Shown in pieces: positions 9,401 to 16,558 of a DNA stretch of 64,000 bases. Position 1 is the first letter of the stretch, and each line of letters starts with the position of its first letter. The notes beneath the pieces were generated by a model. It saw only the letters and a program-made list of their open reading frames with translations, was not told the origin of the DNA and searched no databases. Source of the stretch: an uncultured Victivallales bacterium (GTDB taxonomy: Bacteria > Verrucomicrobiota > Lentisphaeria > Victivallales > UBA1829); the NCBI GenBank assembly GCA_934644965.1, contig CAKUDG010000003.1:116258-180257 (forward strand), given 5' to 3'. The position numbers were made by a program, and so were the translations under genes.

Positions 9401-9875
9401 TTGCCTGCTTTCCATTGATTTCGAGAGAGGGATTCTGGAATCCGCCGCAGTCACGCCCTCCGGCATCACTCTATATGACATTGCGGGAAACCGAGACGCC
9501 ATTCCCGGTCGCTGGGAAATGATGCCCGGCCAGCCCTGGTCCGAAGACCCGCGCAGGACCGCTTCGGCCATCCTTTCGGATCTGGCGGCGATTTATTGCC
9601 ATGACCGTTTTGAATCACTCAGGGAGGGGAAACGGACGGAACGGACTCTCACTCTTCTTTCGGAAGAAGGCACGGAATATGTCTTTGCCGGTTCTCCGAT
9701 GCGGATTCTCCGCAAAAAGTCCGCTCCGGGAACGGAAAATCCCTGGCAAGTCCGTTATGACAGGTATATAGTTTCCGATCATGGGCTTTTCCCGGAGAAT
9801 CCTGTACTGGAGAGGCCGCGGGCAGGATACAGGATCAGCGTCAAAACCCACCGCATTCACAGAAACGGGACATGA
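6411..9875 (+). CDS. MMPL/RND-type lipid exporter fused to DUF3261-like lipoprotein domain
   Basis: The first ~870 residues are an RND-superfamily exporter: one N-terminal membrane helix, an extracytoplasmic domain, a five-helix block with GGVVVGLAVDYGIHIYS, a second such domain and a second block with SGLAVDYGIFMVNSL. This matches the ApeM-type exporter. Without any stop the frame continues through a polar linker into a run of nine leucines and a lipobox-like SGTGSGC. A ~190-residue domain follows that resembles the DUF3261 lipoprotein (ApeN) of aryl polyene clusters. No in-frame ATG lies in the linker, so a separate ApeN could only start at GTG or TTG. The start is TTG 6411 (AAAGGA 8 bases upstream) or ATG 6420. 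A Gly/Lys/Glu-rich insert sits near residue 170. Confidence 0.85.
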   Translation: MSLMKAKEMTISLRRILRALPRSGVRSWKRNLLILILLLAGAGLMLRQMNFSGDISRMLPRDSESLELYQAFSRSAMFNTTLLLFSVKEDGEDTTTPGASEEVAAGKRKLMDEYTERIARRLTGHPLVLRVEHRFLPDDPPGKIRDLTRWIPQYRAAAVLPEERDRSSGKGKGKGGEGGEEETVPGGSAEALVHQLYRRLLVFSPGQTEEMLRSDPAGWNMRLLLPLEKFRKLSGIKLRPGSTGLVSEDGRHQMLLLETGVSATDSAGSRKWMNELEKELADCPEELEWGVIAGQRRAMENEEVLKRDVRTVGIASLVIFTLLTVLCYRCDLRGLLIPLIPLTASFLVLGAMPLLFRDCLFFVAGMGGVVVGLAVDYGIHIYSAMTETHPLRRLFRICAPLFTGALTSFAVFAVFLFSSTDGLRQLGFFAGCSLLLSMILMLLFLPPLLLGPGGREKKRKEKNLQYHGLRRIPPPDFPFRRPKTVLCIWGALLIPAAALLPELRFNTDVSQFDVASPELLKLEKQYQTLFQKEDIRPAFGLFRGKSKREVLEKLPAVPAQDTLQNADEDSPSSAPSENSFIEFFSPAELYPPESIREKNLLSWKNFYNSGAFDRWRGQTEKLAEEAGFHPGFLDPFFDSLREGILHPPQEPPELFQPLLERMVVKGTDGLWTAAILLDEKEALPAKKQLGAELVMSKQHFLEILSRDVSQEVFFPALAGVLSVVFITWIFFRNAGETLKALLVVFFTLCFTAAFFAAAGIAVNLSVLIAGIILSGLAVDYGIFMVNSLKRGGKDSAGVFHALYLSAATSAAGGLTVVFTTHPMLRDAGITLLCGIFFACLTAVFLLPALHALKKRKALPSSHPAQAPPLSAQSSPSQSPPETKVGDASLEENGRTHELDHEFGNENAETQNASAAHGTIPAKQASRRGALPLLLLLLLLLASGTGSGCTTENFECNTLPILPSGDFPSGADFPEQKGKWLLESSVLLEYGFRKITALCLLSIDFERGILESAAVTPSGITLYDIAGNRDAIPGRWEMMPGQPWSEDPRRTASAILSDLAAIYCHDRFESLREGKRTERTLTLLSEEGTEYVFAGSPMRILRKKSAPGTENPWQVRYDRYIVSDHGLFPENPVLERPRAGYRISVKTHRIHRNGT

Positions 9876-10318
9876 CAATGGAACTCATCAGTCAGGATCA
9901 CTTTTTTTCCCCCGTCCCCGGAAAGGGCGGAGCCATTCTTTCCGCGAGTCTGCGCATTCCGGCGGATCTGCCTGTCTTTGCCGGTCATTTTCCCGGCAAT
10001 CCGGTGCTTCCGGGAATCCTGCTGATTTCCGCGGCCGTAAAATTCACGGGACTTTTTCCCTGCTGCAGAGGGGAAGCACTGGCTCTTTCCTCTGTCAGAC
10101 GCGCGAAATTCACCGCCCCCGTGCATCCGGGCAGCGAACTAACTGTTAAGGGAGAAATCAGAGAGGAAAACGGAAAATCCTCCTGCGGAGGATCTCCGCT
10201 TCCAGTCAGCAGAGATCCGCGCCGCCGACTCTTTCTCCGTACAGACGTTGAATTTTTCCTCGGGGAGCAAAAGATCGCCTCCATGCAACTGCTTTTTCAC
10301 AGGAAGAACACAGAATGA
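9872..10318 (+). CDS. ApeI/FabZ-like hotdog dehydratase
   Basis: The 148-residue protein carries the FabZ-type GHFPGNPVLPGILLI motif with its active-site His, the signature of 3-hydroxyacyl-ACP dehydratases. The Glu that normally follows in IIEALAQ is replaced: the aligned stretch reads LISAAVKFTG. The ApeP-like domain fused to the radical SAM protein has the opposite pattern (IEYAAQ present, HFPG absent), so the two may work as a pair, as ApeI and ApeP do in aryl polyene synthesis. It would remove water to give trans-enoyl chains. The start overlaps the exporter stop in ATGA, and its own stop overlaps the thioesterase start. Confidence 0.82.
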   Translation: MTMELISQDHFFSPVPGKGGAILSASLRIPADLPVFAGHFPGNPVLPGILLISAAVKFTGLFPCCRGEALALSSVRRAKFTAPVHPGSELTVKGEIREENGKSSCGGSPLPVSRDPRRRLFLRTDVEFFLGEQKIASMQLLFHRKNTE

Positions 10319-10806
10319 AACGACTTCAGGATTATTTCAGGACAGATCCCGGCTCTCCGCCGCCCGTCCGGGTCCACGTATCAAACCGGCGGGCCCGCTT
10401 CAGCGAAGTGGATGCGCTTGGGATCGTCTGGCACGGGCGCTATGCCTCCTTTTTTGAAGAAGCGCATACGGAATTGACGCGCAAATGCGGCATTTCCTGG
10501 AAGCAGCTCAGAGACGCGGGCCTTTCCACGCCCATCGTGCAATTCCACGTAGACTACCTCAGGACATTGCGTCTGGACGAGGAGTTTGAAACCGAAGCCG
10601 CCCTCTTCTGGAACGAAGGTGCGCGGCTCAACGTGCAGTACACGCTCCGTGACAGCGCTTCCGGGACCATTCATGCCAGAGGCTATACTGTCCAGATCTT
10701 CACTGAACTTGAGAGCGGGACTCCGCTCTGGTTCTCCCCTGAACTCTGGGAAGAATGCAGGACACGCTGGAAAAAAGGAGAGTTCCATCATGCTGAAAGC
10801 AAATGA
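10315..10806 (+). CDS. 4-hydroxybenzoyl-CoA thioesterase-family acyl-ACP/CoA thioesterase (ApeK-like)
   Basis: A 163-residue hotdog-fold thioesterase with the family signature RFSEVDALGIVWHGRYASFFEEA at about 27-49, equivalent to the D-x-x-G-V-x-x-x-x-Y motif of YbgC/4HBT enzymes. It would hydrolyse the thioester of a finished or stalled chain, the role proposed for ApeK in aryl polyene clusters. The gene overlaps the dehydratase stop by four bases, and its last 17 bases overlap the ketosynthase start, so translation is probably coupled. The aligned catalytic Asp is in a slightly altered context (EVDA). Confidence 0.85.
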   Translation: MKRLQDYFRTDPGSPPPVRVHVSNRRARFSEVDALGIVWHGRYASFFEEAHTELTRKCGISWKQLRDAGLSTPIVQFHVDYLRTLRLDEEFETEAALFWNEGARLNVQYTLRDSASGTIHARGYTVQIFTELESGTPLWFSPELWEECRTRWKKGEFHHAESK

Positions 10807-11905
10807 CGTCGTCATCGCTGCCATGGATCTTCTGAGCGCCTATGGGGCGGGAGTCGATGCCTGTTGGGAAGGGCTGATGGAAGGTCGTCACGCCTTTTCC
10901 TGCGTCAGACGCTTTCAAAATGAAAAATTTCATTCTCTTCTGGCGGGGACCGTCCCGGAAGGGCTTCTGGATCCGCAGAAGCCCCTTCCGGAACAATTCC
11001 TGGACTATCTTTCCAAATGCGCCTCCCTCTTCCCCGAAGACGCACTCCTGATGCTGGCAAGCACGCTCGGAGAAATTGAACGGCTGGAAAATCCGGAAGG
11101 CCGCTGCACATCCGACTCGCTTCTGGAAAAAGCACTGAAGCGTTTCGGGAAAAAACGCGGAATGGTGGTTTCCGCCGCCTGCGCATCGTCCAACAGCGCC
11201 ATTGCGAGGGCGGGAGCCATGATCCGCGCAGGACGGCTGGATTACGCCCTGATCGCGGGGTGCGACTATGTCAGCGAATTCGTCTTCTCCGGCTTTGCGA
11301 CCCTGCGGGCCATGGCGGAAGCGCCTTCACGCCCCTACGATCAGAACCGCACCGGACTCATTCTCGGAGATTCCGCCGGAATCCTCGGACTCACAAGCGC
11401 GCAGAAGGCCCAGGAAAACGGCTGGGATGTTCTGGCAAAAATCAGCGGATGGGGAATGACTTGCGACGCAGTCCACATCACCGCTCCCATGGAAAGCGGC
11501 GAAATGCTGGCGGAAGCCGCCTGGAAAGCGCTTGCTCAGGCGGACCTGAAAGCGGAAGACATCGGCGCCGTCATCGGCCACGGCACCGGAACAAAATACA
11601 ACGATGCCATGGAAATCAATGCGTTGAACATTCTTTACAAAGGACTTCCGAAAAAACCGCTTATCTCCGTCAAAGGCGGATGCGGGCACACGCTAGCGGG
11701 TGCGGGGATTGTTCAGGCGGCCGTCGCCGTCAAAATGCTGCAGACGGGGCTGATTCCTCCGCAGACTTCGCTCGAAACTCCGGGAGAAGGTGCCGAGGAA
11801 ATGCTTTCCAAAGAAGTGCGCCGCCTCTCCGTTCCGCGCATTCTCACGATGAATTCCGGATTCGGAGGACTCAACGCAGTCCTTATTCTGGAGGAAGCAA
11901 AATGA
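10790..11905 (+). CDS. Beta-ketoacyl-ACP synthase (FabF/ApeO-like)
   Basis: This 371-residue thiolase-fold condensing enzyme has the complete active site: Cys131 in SAACASSNSA, His264 in GHGTGTKYND, Lys295 and His300 in KGGCGHTLAGAG. It would extend ACP-bound chains by two carbons from malonyl-ACP. The ATG at 10790 is chosen because GGAG ends 9 bases upstream and the KS fold begins immediately (NDVVIAAMDLLSAYG); the frame runs further upstream but that part overlaps the thioesterase gene. The protein is slightly shorter than FabF (about 410). The partner KS-like protein is encoded directly after it, overlapping by ATGA. Confidence 0.93.
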   Translation: MLKANDVVIAAMDLLSAYGAGVDACWEGLMEGRHAFSCVRRFQNEKFHSLLAGTVPEGLLDPQKPLPEQFLDYLSKCASLFPEDALLMLASTLGEIERLENPEGRCTSDSLLEKALKRFGKKRGMVVSAACASSNSAIARAGAMIRAGRLDYALIAGCDYVSEFVFSGFATLRAMAEAPSRPYDQNRTGLILGDSAGILGLTSAQKAQENGWDVLAKISGWGMTCDAVHITAPMESGEMLAEAAWKALAQADLKAEDIGAVIGHGTGTKYNDAMEINALNILYKGLPKKPLISVKGGCGHTLAGAGIVQAAVAVKMLQTGLIPPQTSLETPGEGAEEMLSKEVRRLSVPRILTMNSGFGGLNAVLILEEAK

Positions 11906-12720
11906 ATCCAAAGTTATTCCATTGGAAACTCATAGGAGGATCCAGAATTGACCTGGAACACAGAACGGGAGAACAGATGTCCTCTCCGGGGCCGGGTCTC
12001 CTTTCCGGAGGAAACTGGCAGGATCTGCTCAGGCAGGTCCGGGAACTTCCCGGCGTCCCTGAAGCCCGCCTTGAAAATTTCAGGAGGAGCGATTCCAAAA
12101 GCCGTGCCTACATCATCGGCGCCCTCCTCGCTTTCCGAGACGCCTTTTCCCGCATCTCCTCCGCTTCGCCGCATCCCGATCCCGGAACTGCTGCGCCTGC
12201 GGCAGAGAAGAAGAAAAAGATGGGGATGGAGAGCCGTCCTTTTCAAAAAACGCCCTCGAAATCAGAATCCGCCGCAGACAAAACGGAAACAGCCGCTCCC
12301 GGACAGAGAAGACAGACAGCAACATACTCAAGATCAAGTCTTTCCAGGACCGCCGTGCTGGACTGCGGACGCGAAGGCTGTCATCAGGAGAATCTTCTCT
12401 ATTACCGGGATTATCTGGAAAACGGGCGGCATCTGGGAAGAGGACACCTCTTTGTCGGCACTCTTCCAAGCACCCCGCTCTGCGAGGCGGCGATCTCTCT
12501 TGGTCTGAACGGACCCGCCTATTACATGGATCCGCTCGACAGGAACGAACTGCTCTGGGATGAAATTGAATTTCTTCTGGAAGAAGATGAAAACGAACGG
12601 GTTCTTCTCTTCCATTTCATCGGTGGCATTCTGTATGCCTTCTGTTTCACGAAAGGGAGCACTCTGCTGGAGGATCCCGAGCTTCCGCCCTCAAGACTCT
12701 TCATCAAACAGCAGGAATGA
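11902..12720 (+). CDS. Ketosynthase-like partner protein lacking the active Cys (ApeC/chain-length-factor-like)
   Basis: The 272-residue protein has a segment HLFVGTLPSTPLCEAAISLGLNGPAYYM near residue 180 that looks like the N-terminal half of a ketosynthase (FANTLPN.P..E....GL.GP). The sequence stops soon afterwards, without the catalytic Cys or His motifs. Short KS-like proteins of this kind (ApeC, beta-ketoacyl synthase N-terminal-like family) pair with ApeO in aryl polyene synthesis and set chain length. Position immediately after the true ketosynthase supports that reading. Residues ~85-140 are a low-complexity Lys/Ala/Ser insert. Similarity is limited to one motif, so the call is moderate. 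Confidence 0.62.
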   Translation: MNPKLFHWKLIGGSRIDLEHRTGEQMSSPGPGLLSGGNWQDLLRQVRELPGVPEARLENFRRSDSKSRAYIIGALLAFRDAFSRISSASPHPDPGTAAPAAEKKKKMGMESRPFQKTPSKSESAADKTETAAPGQRRQTATYSRSSLSRTAVLDCGREGCHQENLLYYRDYLENGRHLGRGHLFVGTLPSTPLCEAAISLGLNGPAYYMDPLDRNELLWDEIEFLLEEDENERVLLFHFIGGILYAFCFTKGSTLLEDPELPPSRLFIKQQE

Positions 12721-14114
12721 ATCTGTTTCCCATGAGAGTGCTTCTGATTTCCGCCAATCTCTGCGAAGATCCCTATCCGGTTTATCCGCTCGGGATCAGC
12801 GTGATTGCCGGAGCGCTCTCGGAAGAAGGACACAGCGTCCGGCAGCTTGATCTGGCCCCCTGCGCACGGGACGGAAGCTGGAAGGAAACACTCTCCGAAG
12901 TCTACAGAACATTCCGCCCAGGACTTATCGGACTCGGAATCCGGAACGTGGATTCGGTCAACAGCAGGGATGAAAAGGAGGAAAGTCTTCTGGATTTTCC
13001 GCTGGAAGTCGCGCGCTTCTGCAAAGAAAATTTCCCGGAACAGCTGATTCTGGGGGGGGCCGGTTTCTCGCTTCTGCCGGATCTGCTGCTGGAGCGTTCG
13101 GGAGCGGATTACGCGGTGGCGGGGGAAGGAGAGGAATCCGTCAGGGAACTCGTCCGTGCGCTGGAGAAGGGAGAAAAGCCCGTAAGGCATCTGCTCCGCG
13201 GCAAACGGCCTCTCCGCCAGTCCGCCCCGCTCTATCAGGAGGACATCACGGAGTATTACTGCAGGGAATCCCATGTGATTCCTCTCCAGTCGAAACGCGG
13301 ATGCCCTTTCCGCTGCGTCTACTGCAGTTATCCGGCGCTGGAAGGGAGAACGATCCGGGCAAGGGATCCTGAATCCGTCGTGAGGGACATGCTTTTCCTG
13401 CACCGGAAACATCCCGATGCCGTACTTGCATTCACGGACTCGGTCTTCAATGATCCGGAAGGGCTCTTCCGGGATCTCCTGAGGACCCTGAAAAAACACA
13501 ACGATGAAAAATCCATTCCCTTTTCGGCCTTTCTCACGCCGGCGGGTTTGACGGATGAGGATGCCGCTCTCCTGAAGGAATGCGGACTCGTCTCCGCGGA
13601 ACTCGGCGTGGATGCAGCAAGCGACGCCACACTCAAAGCAATGGGGAAATCCTTTTCCTTCCGCGAAGCCGCCCATGCCTGCGGACTCCTCACGCGCAGG
13701 CAGATCCGGGTCACCACGAACCTGATTTTCGGTGGACCGGGAGAAACCTGGGACACCGTCCGGGAAGGCATCGACAATCTTCTTTCCCTGAAAAACGCCT
13801 TTCATCTGATCTTTTCCGGTGTCCGCATCCTGCCCGGCACCCCGCTTCTGGAACTCGCAAAAAAGGAAAAGCTCCTGCCGGATTCGTGGGACGGACTCGA
13901 AGAACGCTATTACTTCGCAACGGGAATCTACCCGGAAAAACTGCACAGGATTCTTTCCGAAGCCTTTGCAGATCATCCTTTCTGCATATATCCGCCTCAT
14001 GCGCGGCAAAGGGAACTGAGGATGATTCACAGAATCGGACTCCTTGCCGTCAATCGTTTCCTGAAAGGGGAAGAGAAAGAGAAAAAAGAAGGGGAAGGAG
14101 GGGATTTGTCATGA
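12717..14114 (+). CDS. B12-binding-domain radical SAM enzyme
   Basis: The 465-residue protein begins with a Rossmann-like cobalamin-binding-type domain (MRVLLISANLCEDPYPVYP, then ILGGAGFSLLPD and ADYAVAGEGEESVREL). A radical SAM barrel follows with GCPFRCVYC (Cys196, 200, 203) and the GGPGET motif. The classical DxHxxG cobalamin-ligand motif is not visible, as in many lipid-related members. Class B enzymes methylate unreactive carbons or rearrange carbon skeletons; in this operon the substrate is probably the acyl/polyene chain. It overlaps both neighbours by four bases. The C-terminus ends in a Lys/Glu/Gly tail from a polypurine tract. Confidence 0.86.
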   Translation: MNLFPMRVLLISANLCEDPYPVYPLGISVIAGALSEEGHSVRQLDLAPCARDGSWKETLSEVYRTFRPGLIGLGIRNVDSVNSRDEKEESLLDFPLEVARFCKENFPEQLILGGAGFSLLPDLLLERSGADYAVAGEGEESVRELVRALEKGEKPVRHLLRGKRPLRQSAPLYQEDITEYYCRESHVIPLQSKRGCPFRCVYCSYPALEGRTIRARDPESVVRDMLFLHRKHPDAVLAFTDSVFNDPEGLFRDLLRTLKKHNDEKSIPFSAFLTPAGLTDEDAALLKECGLVSAELGVDAASDATLKAMGKSFSFREAAHACGLLTRRQIRVTTNLIFGGPGETWDTVREGIDNLLSLKNAFHLIFSGVRILPGTPLLELAKKEKLLPDSWDGLEERYYFATGIYPEKLHRILSEAFADHPFCIYPPHARQRELRMIHRIGLLAVNRFLKGEEKEKKEGEGGDLS

Positions 14115-15418
14115 ACGGACGGGAGGGGAAAAACGATCCGGCGGCGGACAGGGAGCCCCCCCTCTTCGTCACAGTCATTCCGGTTTTCAACAATGCGGGA
14201 ACTCTGGAGGAAGTGGTGGAACGGACTCTCCGCTTCAGCTCCGCACTGCTGATTGTCGATGACGGATCCACGGATATGGACATTCCCGCCTTCTGCCGTT
14301 CACGCAACATTCCTTTTCTCCGCCATGAACGCAATCTCGGGAAAGGCGCCGCGCTGCTTTCCGCCGCTGATTTTCTTCTGACACACAGCCCGGAAACCGG
14401 ATACATGCTCACTCTCGACGCAGACGGGCAGCACTTCCCGGAAGACATTCCGCTTTTCCTGCCCCTCATGCGCCAGGAGCCCCATTCCCTTCTCATCGGA
14501 GTCCGCGACTTCGACTCCATGCCCGAACAGATCCCCGCGTCCAGCCGCTTCGGCAGAAATTTCGCCAATTTCTGGATGCGGGTCGAAACCGGACTCGTTC
14601 TCCAGGACTGCCAGAGCGGATTCCGGGCCTATCCGCTTGAACTGTTCCGGGAAATCCGCTGTTCTGCGGCACATTACGATTTTGAAACGGAAATTCTGAC
14701 TCGCGCGGTCTGGGCGGGGCTGCCCGTCCGGGAAACGGCGATCCGCATTTGTTACCTCCCGCCGGGGGAACGGGTCTCGCACTTCAGGAAGGGACTGGAC
14801 AACTGGCGGATCTCCCTCACCCACTGCCGCCTGGTGGGGAGAAGACTTCTGCCCTTCCCTCACAGAAAACTTCCGTCGTTCCGGGAGAGGAGGCGGCACG
14901 CGGAGGAAAAGGGAAAGGACCGCACACGCGATGCAGCAGGCATATCTCCACATCGTGGCGGGGAGGAGGACATCACCCCCTCCTTCTCCCTTCTCCTTCA
15001 CCCGAAGAAACTTTTCCTCCATCTTCTGAAAGAGCACGCGACGCCAGGCGGACTTGCCGCCTCCGCCGCCGCGGGAACTCTTCTTGCCGTGCTGCCGATC
15101 TTCGGATTCCATTCCATTGCGATTCTCTATGTGACGGCCAGACTGCATCTGAACAAAATCATGGCCCTGACCATTCAGCACCCGTTCATGCCGCCGCTGA
15201 CTCCCATTCTCTGCATCGAAACGGGATATTTTCTGAGGCACGGGAGTTTTCTGACGAATCCGGATTTCGAGCTTCTTGTCACACAAAGTCCGGAACGTCT
15301 GCTCGAATGGCTGATCGGCAGTCTGATTCTGGGCCCCGTTTTCGCACTTCTGAGCGGTCTTGCGGTCTGGATTTCCGCCCGTTTTCTTCAAAGGAGATTC
15401 CTGAAACATGAGTCCTGA
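14111..15418 (+). CDS. GT2 glycosyltransferase fused to DUF2062 membrane domain
   Basis: Residues ~17-250 are a family 2 glycosyltransferase: VTVIPVFNNAGTLEEVV, LLIVDDGSTD and the metal-binding LTLDADGQH. A Lys/Arg/Glu-rich linker (about 255-290) joins it to a membrane domain of the DUF2062 type (HATPGGLAASAAAGTLLAVLPIFGFHS, then IMALTIQHPFMPPLTP) with several hydrophobic segments. It most likely transfers a sugar to a lipid carrier or to the polyene chain at the membrane. GT2 enzymes are regular members of aryl polyene clusters. The start at 14111 forms an ATGA overlap with the radical SAM gene; the stop overlaps the acyltransferase start by 11 bases. Confidence 0.85.
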   Translation: MNGREGKNDPAADREPPLFVTVIPVFNNAGTLEEVVERTLRFSSALLIVDDGSTDMDIPAFCRSRNIPFLRHERNLGKGAALLSAADFLLTHSPETGYMLTLDADGQHFPEDIPLFLPLMRQEPHSLLIGVRDFDSMPEQIPASSRFGRNFANFWMRVETGLVLQDCQSGFRAYPLELFREIRCSAAHYDFETEILTRAVWAGLPVRETAIRICYLPPGERVSHFRKGLDNWRISLTHCRLVGRRLLPFPHRKLPSFRERRRHAEEKGKDRTRDAAGISPHRGGEEDITPSFSLLLHPKKLFLHLLKEHATPGGLAASAAAGTLLAVLPIFGFHSIAILYVTARLHLNKIMALTIQHPFMPPLTPILCIETGYFLRHGSFLTNPDFELLVTQSPERLLEWLIGSLILGPVFALLSGLAVWISARFLQRRFLKHES

Positions 15419-16334
15419 CAAAAACAATCTGAGCGACAGCCGCGGATCCGCTCCCGGAATTGCCTTTTTCAAAATTCTGCTGCGTCTGCTCGGAGTGAAC
15501 CGTGCTGCGGAATTCGTCTGGGCAGTGGCCTTTTTCTACGCCCTTTTCGACAGAAAGGCGGCAGACGCGGCTTCCGCATATCTGAAACACCGTTTCCCCG
15601 AAGCGGGACGACTGAAAAGATTTTACTGCAGATGGGCTTTGTTCACCAGTCAGGGCCAGGCTCTGCTGGAAGCATTTGCATCGCGCCTCGGGAACATGCT
15701 CCAATGGGAATATGAGACACCTGACACCTTTTCCGCTCTCGATGCCGGGGAACACAGGGGATTCATTCTGCTGCTCTCCCACTTCGGACCATGGCAGGCG
15801 CTGATTCAGGAACTGAACATCGCCACGCGTCCGGTCAATCTGCTGGTCACACCGGATCAGAACAGAAATGTGGAAAAGACCCTTGCTTCCAACCGCTTGA
15901 AAATCCCATGGCGCAGCATTTCCACCCGCTCGCCCATGGGAGGACTCCCGGAAGCATGCGAGGCCATCGAACAGGGGGAAATCGTCTGCATCATGGGAGA
16001 CAGGTGTCATGAACAGAAGGGAGTCCGTGTCCCTTTCCTCGGCGAAGAGGCGGAATTCCCCATCGCAGCCTTCTATCTCGCAGCACGCTGTCAATGCCCG
16101 ATTCAGGTTCTTTCGGCCGTCAGGCGGAAAAGACACCGGATCCTCGGCATCCGTCACGGCCCCGTCATCCGTCCGATCATGCAGGGACGGGACAGGAATT
16201 CCCTTCTTCCCTTTCTCAGAATCTATGTTTCAGAACTGGAATTCCTGGCAAGACAACATCCCTTCCAGCTCTTCCTTTTTGAAGATCCCTGGTCCCGGAA
16301 GGGACAAAAGGCCCCTCTCCGCTTCCGTCCATGA
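15408..16334 (+). CDS. LpxL/HtrB-like lysophospholipid acyltransferase
   Basis: The 308-residue protein matches the lauroyl/myristoyl acyltransferase family of lipid A late acylation. It has an N-terminal amphipathic/hydrophobic region, ILLLSHFGPWQALIQ in place of the usual HxxNWE motif, EIVCIMGDRCHEQKGVRVPFLG with the family's GDR, and the ending LFLFEDPW. The family Glu after the Trp is Gln here. In aryl polyene clusters the GT2 and this acyltransferase are adjacent or fused and probably attach the product to a glycolipid. It is the last gene of the operon; after it come polypurine sequence and two small genes on the other strand. Confidence 0.85.
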   Translation: MSPDKNNLSDSRGSAPGIAFFKILLRLLGVNRAAEFVWAVAFFYALFDRKAADAASAYLKHRFPEAGRLKRFYCRWALFTSQGQALLEAFASRLGNMLQWEYETPDTFSALDAGEHRGFILLLSHFGPWQALIQELNIATRPVNLLVTPDQNRNVEKTLASNRLKIPWRSISTRSPMGGLPEACEAIEQGEIVCIMGDRCHEQKGVRVPFLGEEAEFPIAAFYLAARCQCPIQVLSAVRRKRHRILGIRHGPVIRPIMQGRDRNSLLPFLRIYVSELEFLARQHPFQLFLFEDPWSRKGQKAPLRFRP

Positions 16335-16558
16335 AGATTCAGCCTCTCCCTGTCCCCTTCTCCGGAGACAAGTTCATGAGCCGGGCAAAAAAACGTCTGC
16401 CGGGCAGGCCGCCCCTTCAGTTCCGGAAGAAGGAGAAGGAAGAAGAAAGGAAAAGAAAAAGGGAAGAAAAGAAAAAAACGCCTTCCCTGTCCCTTTCGGC
16501 ACTTTCGGCAGGGGAGGCGTAATCATTCAGATGGGAAGGCTTGAAAGGAAAGGGAAAA

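Noticed and set aside
16331..16522. 63-codon frame after the last acyltransferase
   Set aside because: Almost entirely a Lys/Glu/Arg polypurine translation; no motif, though it has an ATGA overlap with the upstream stop.
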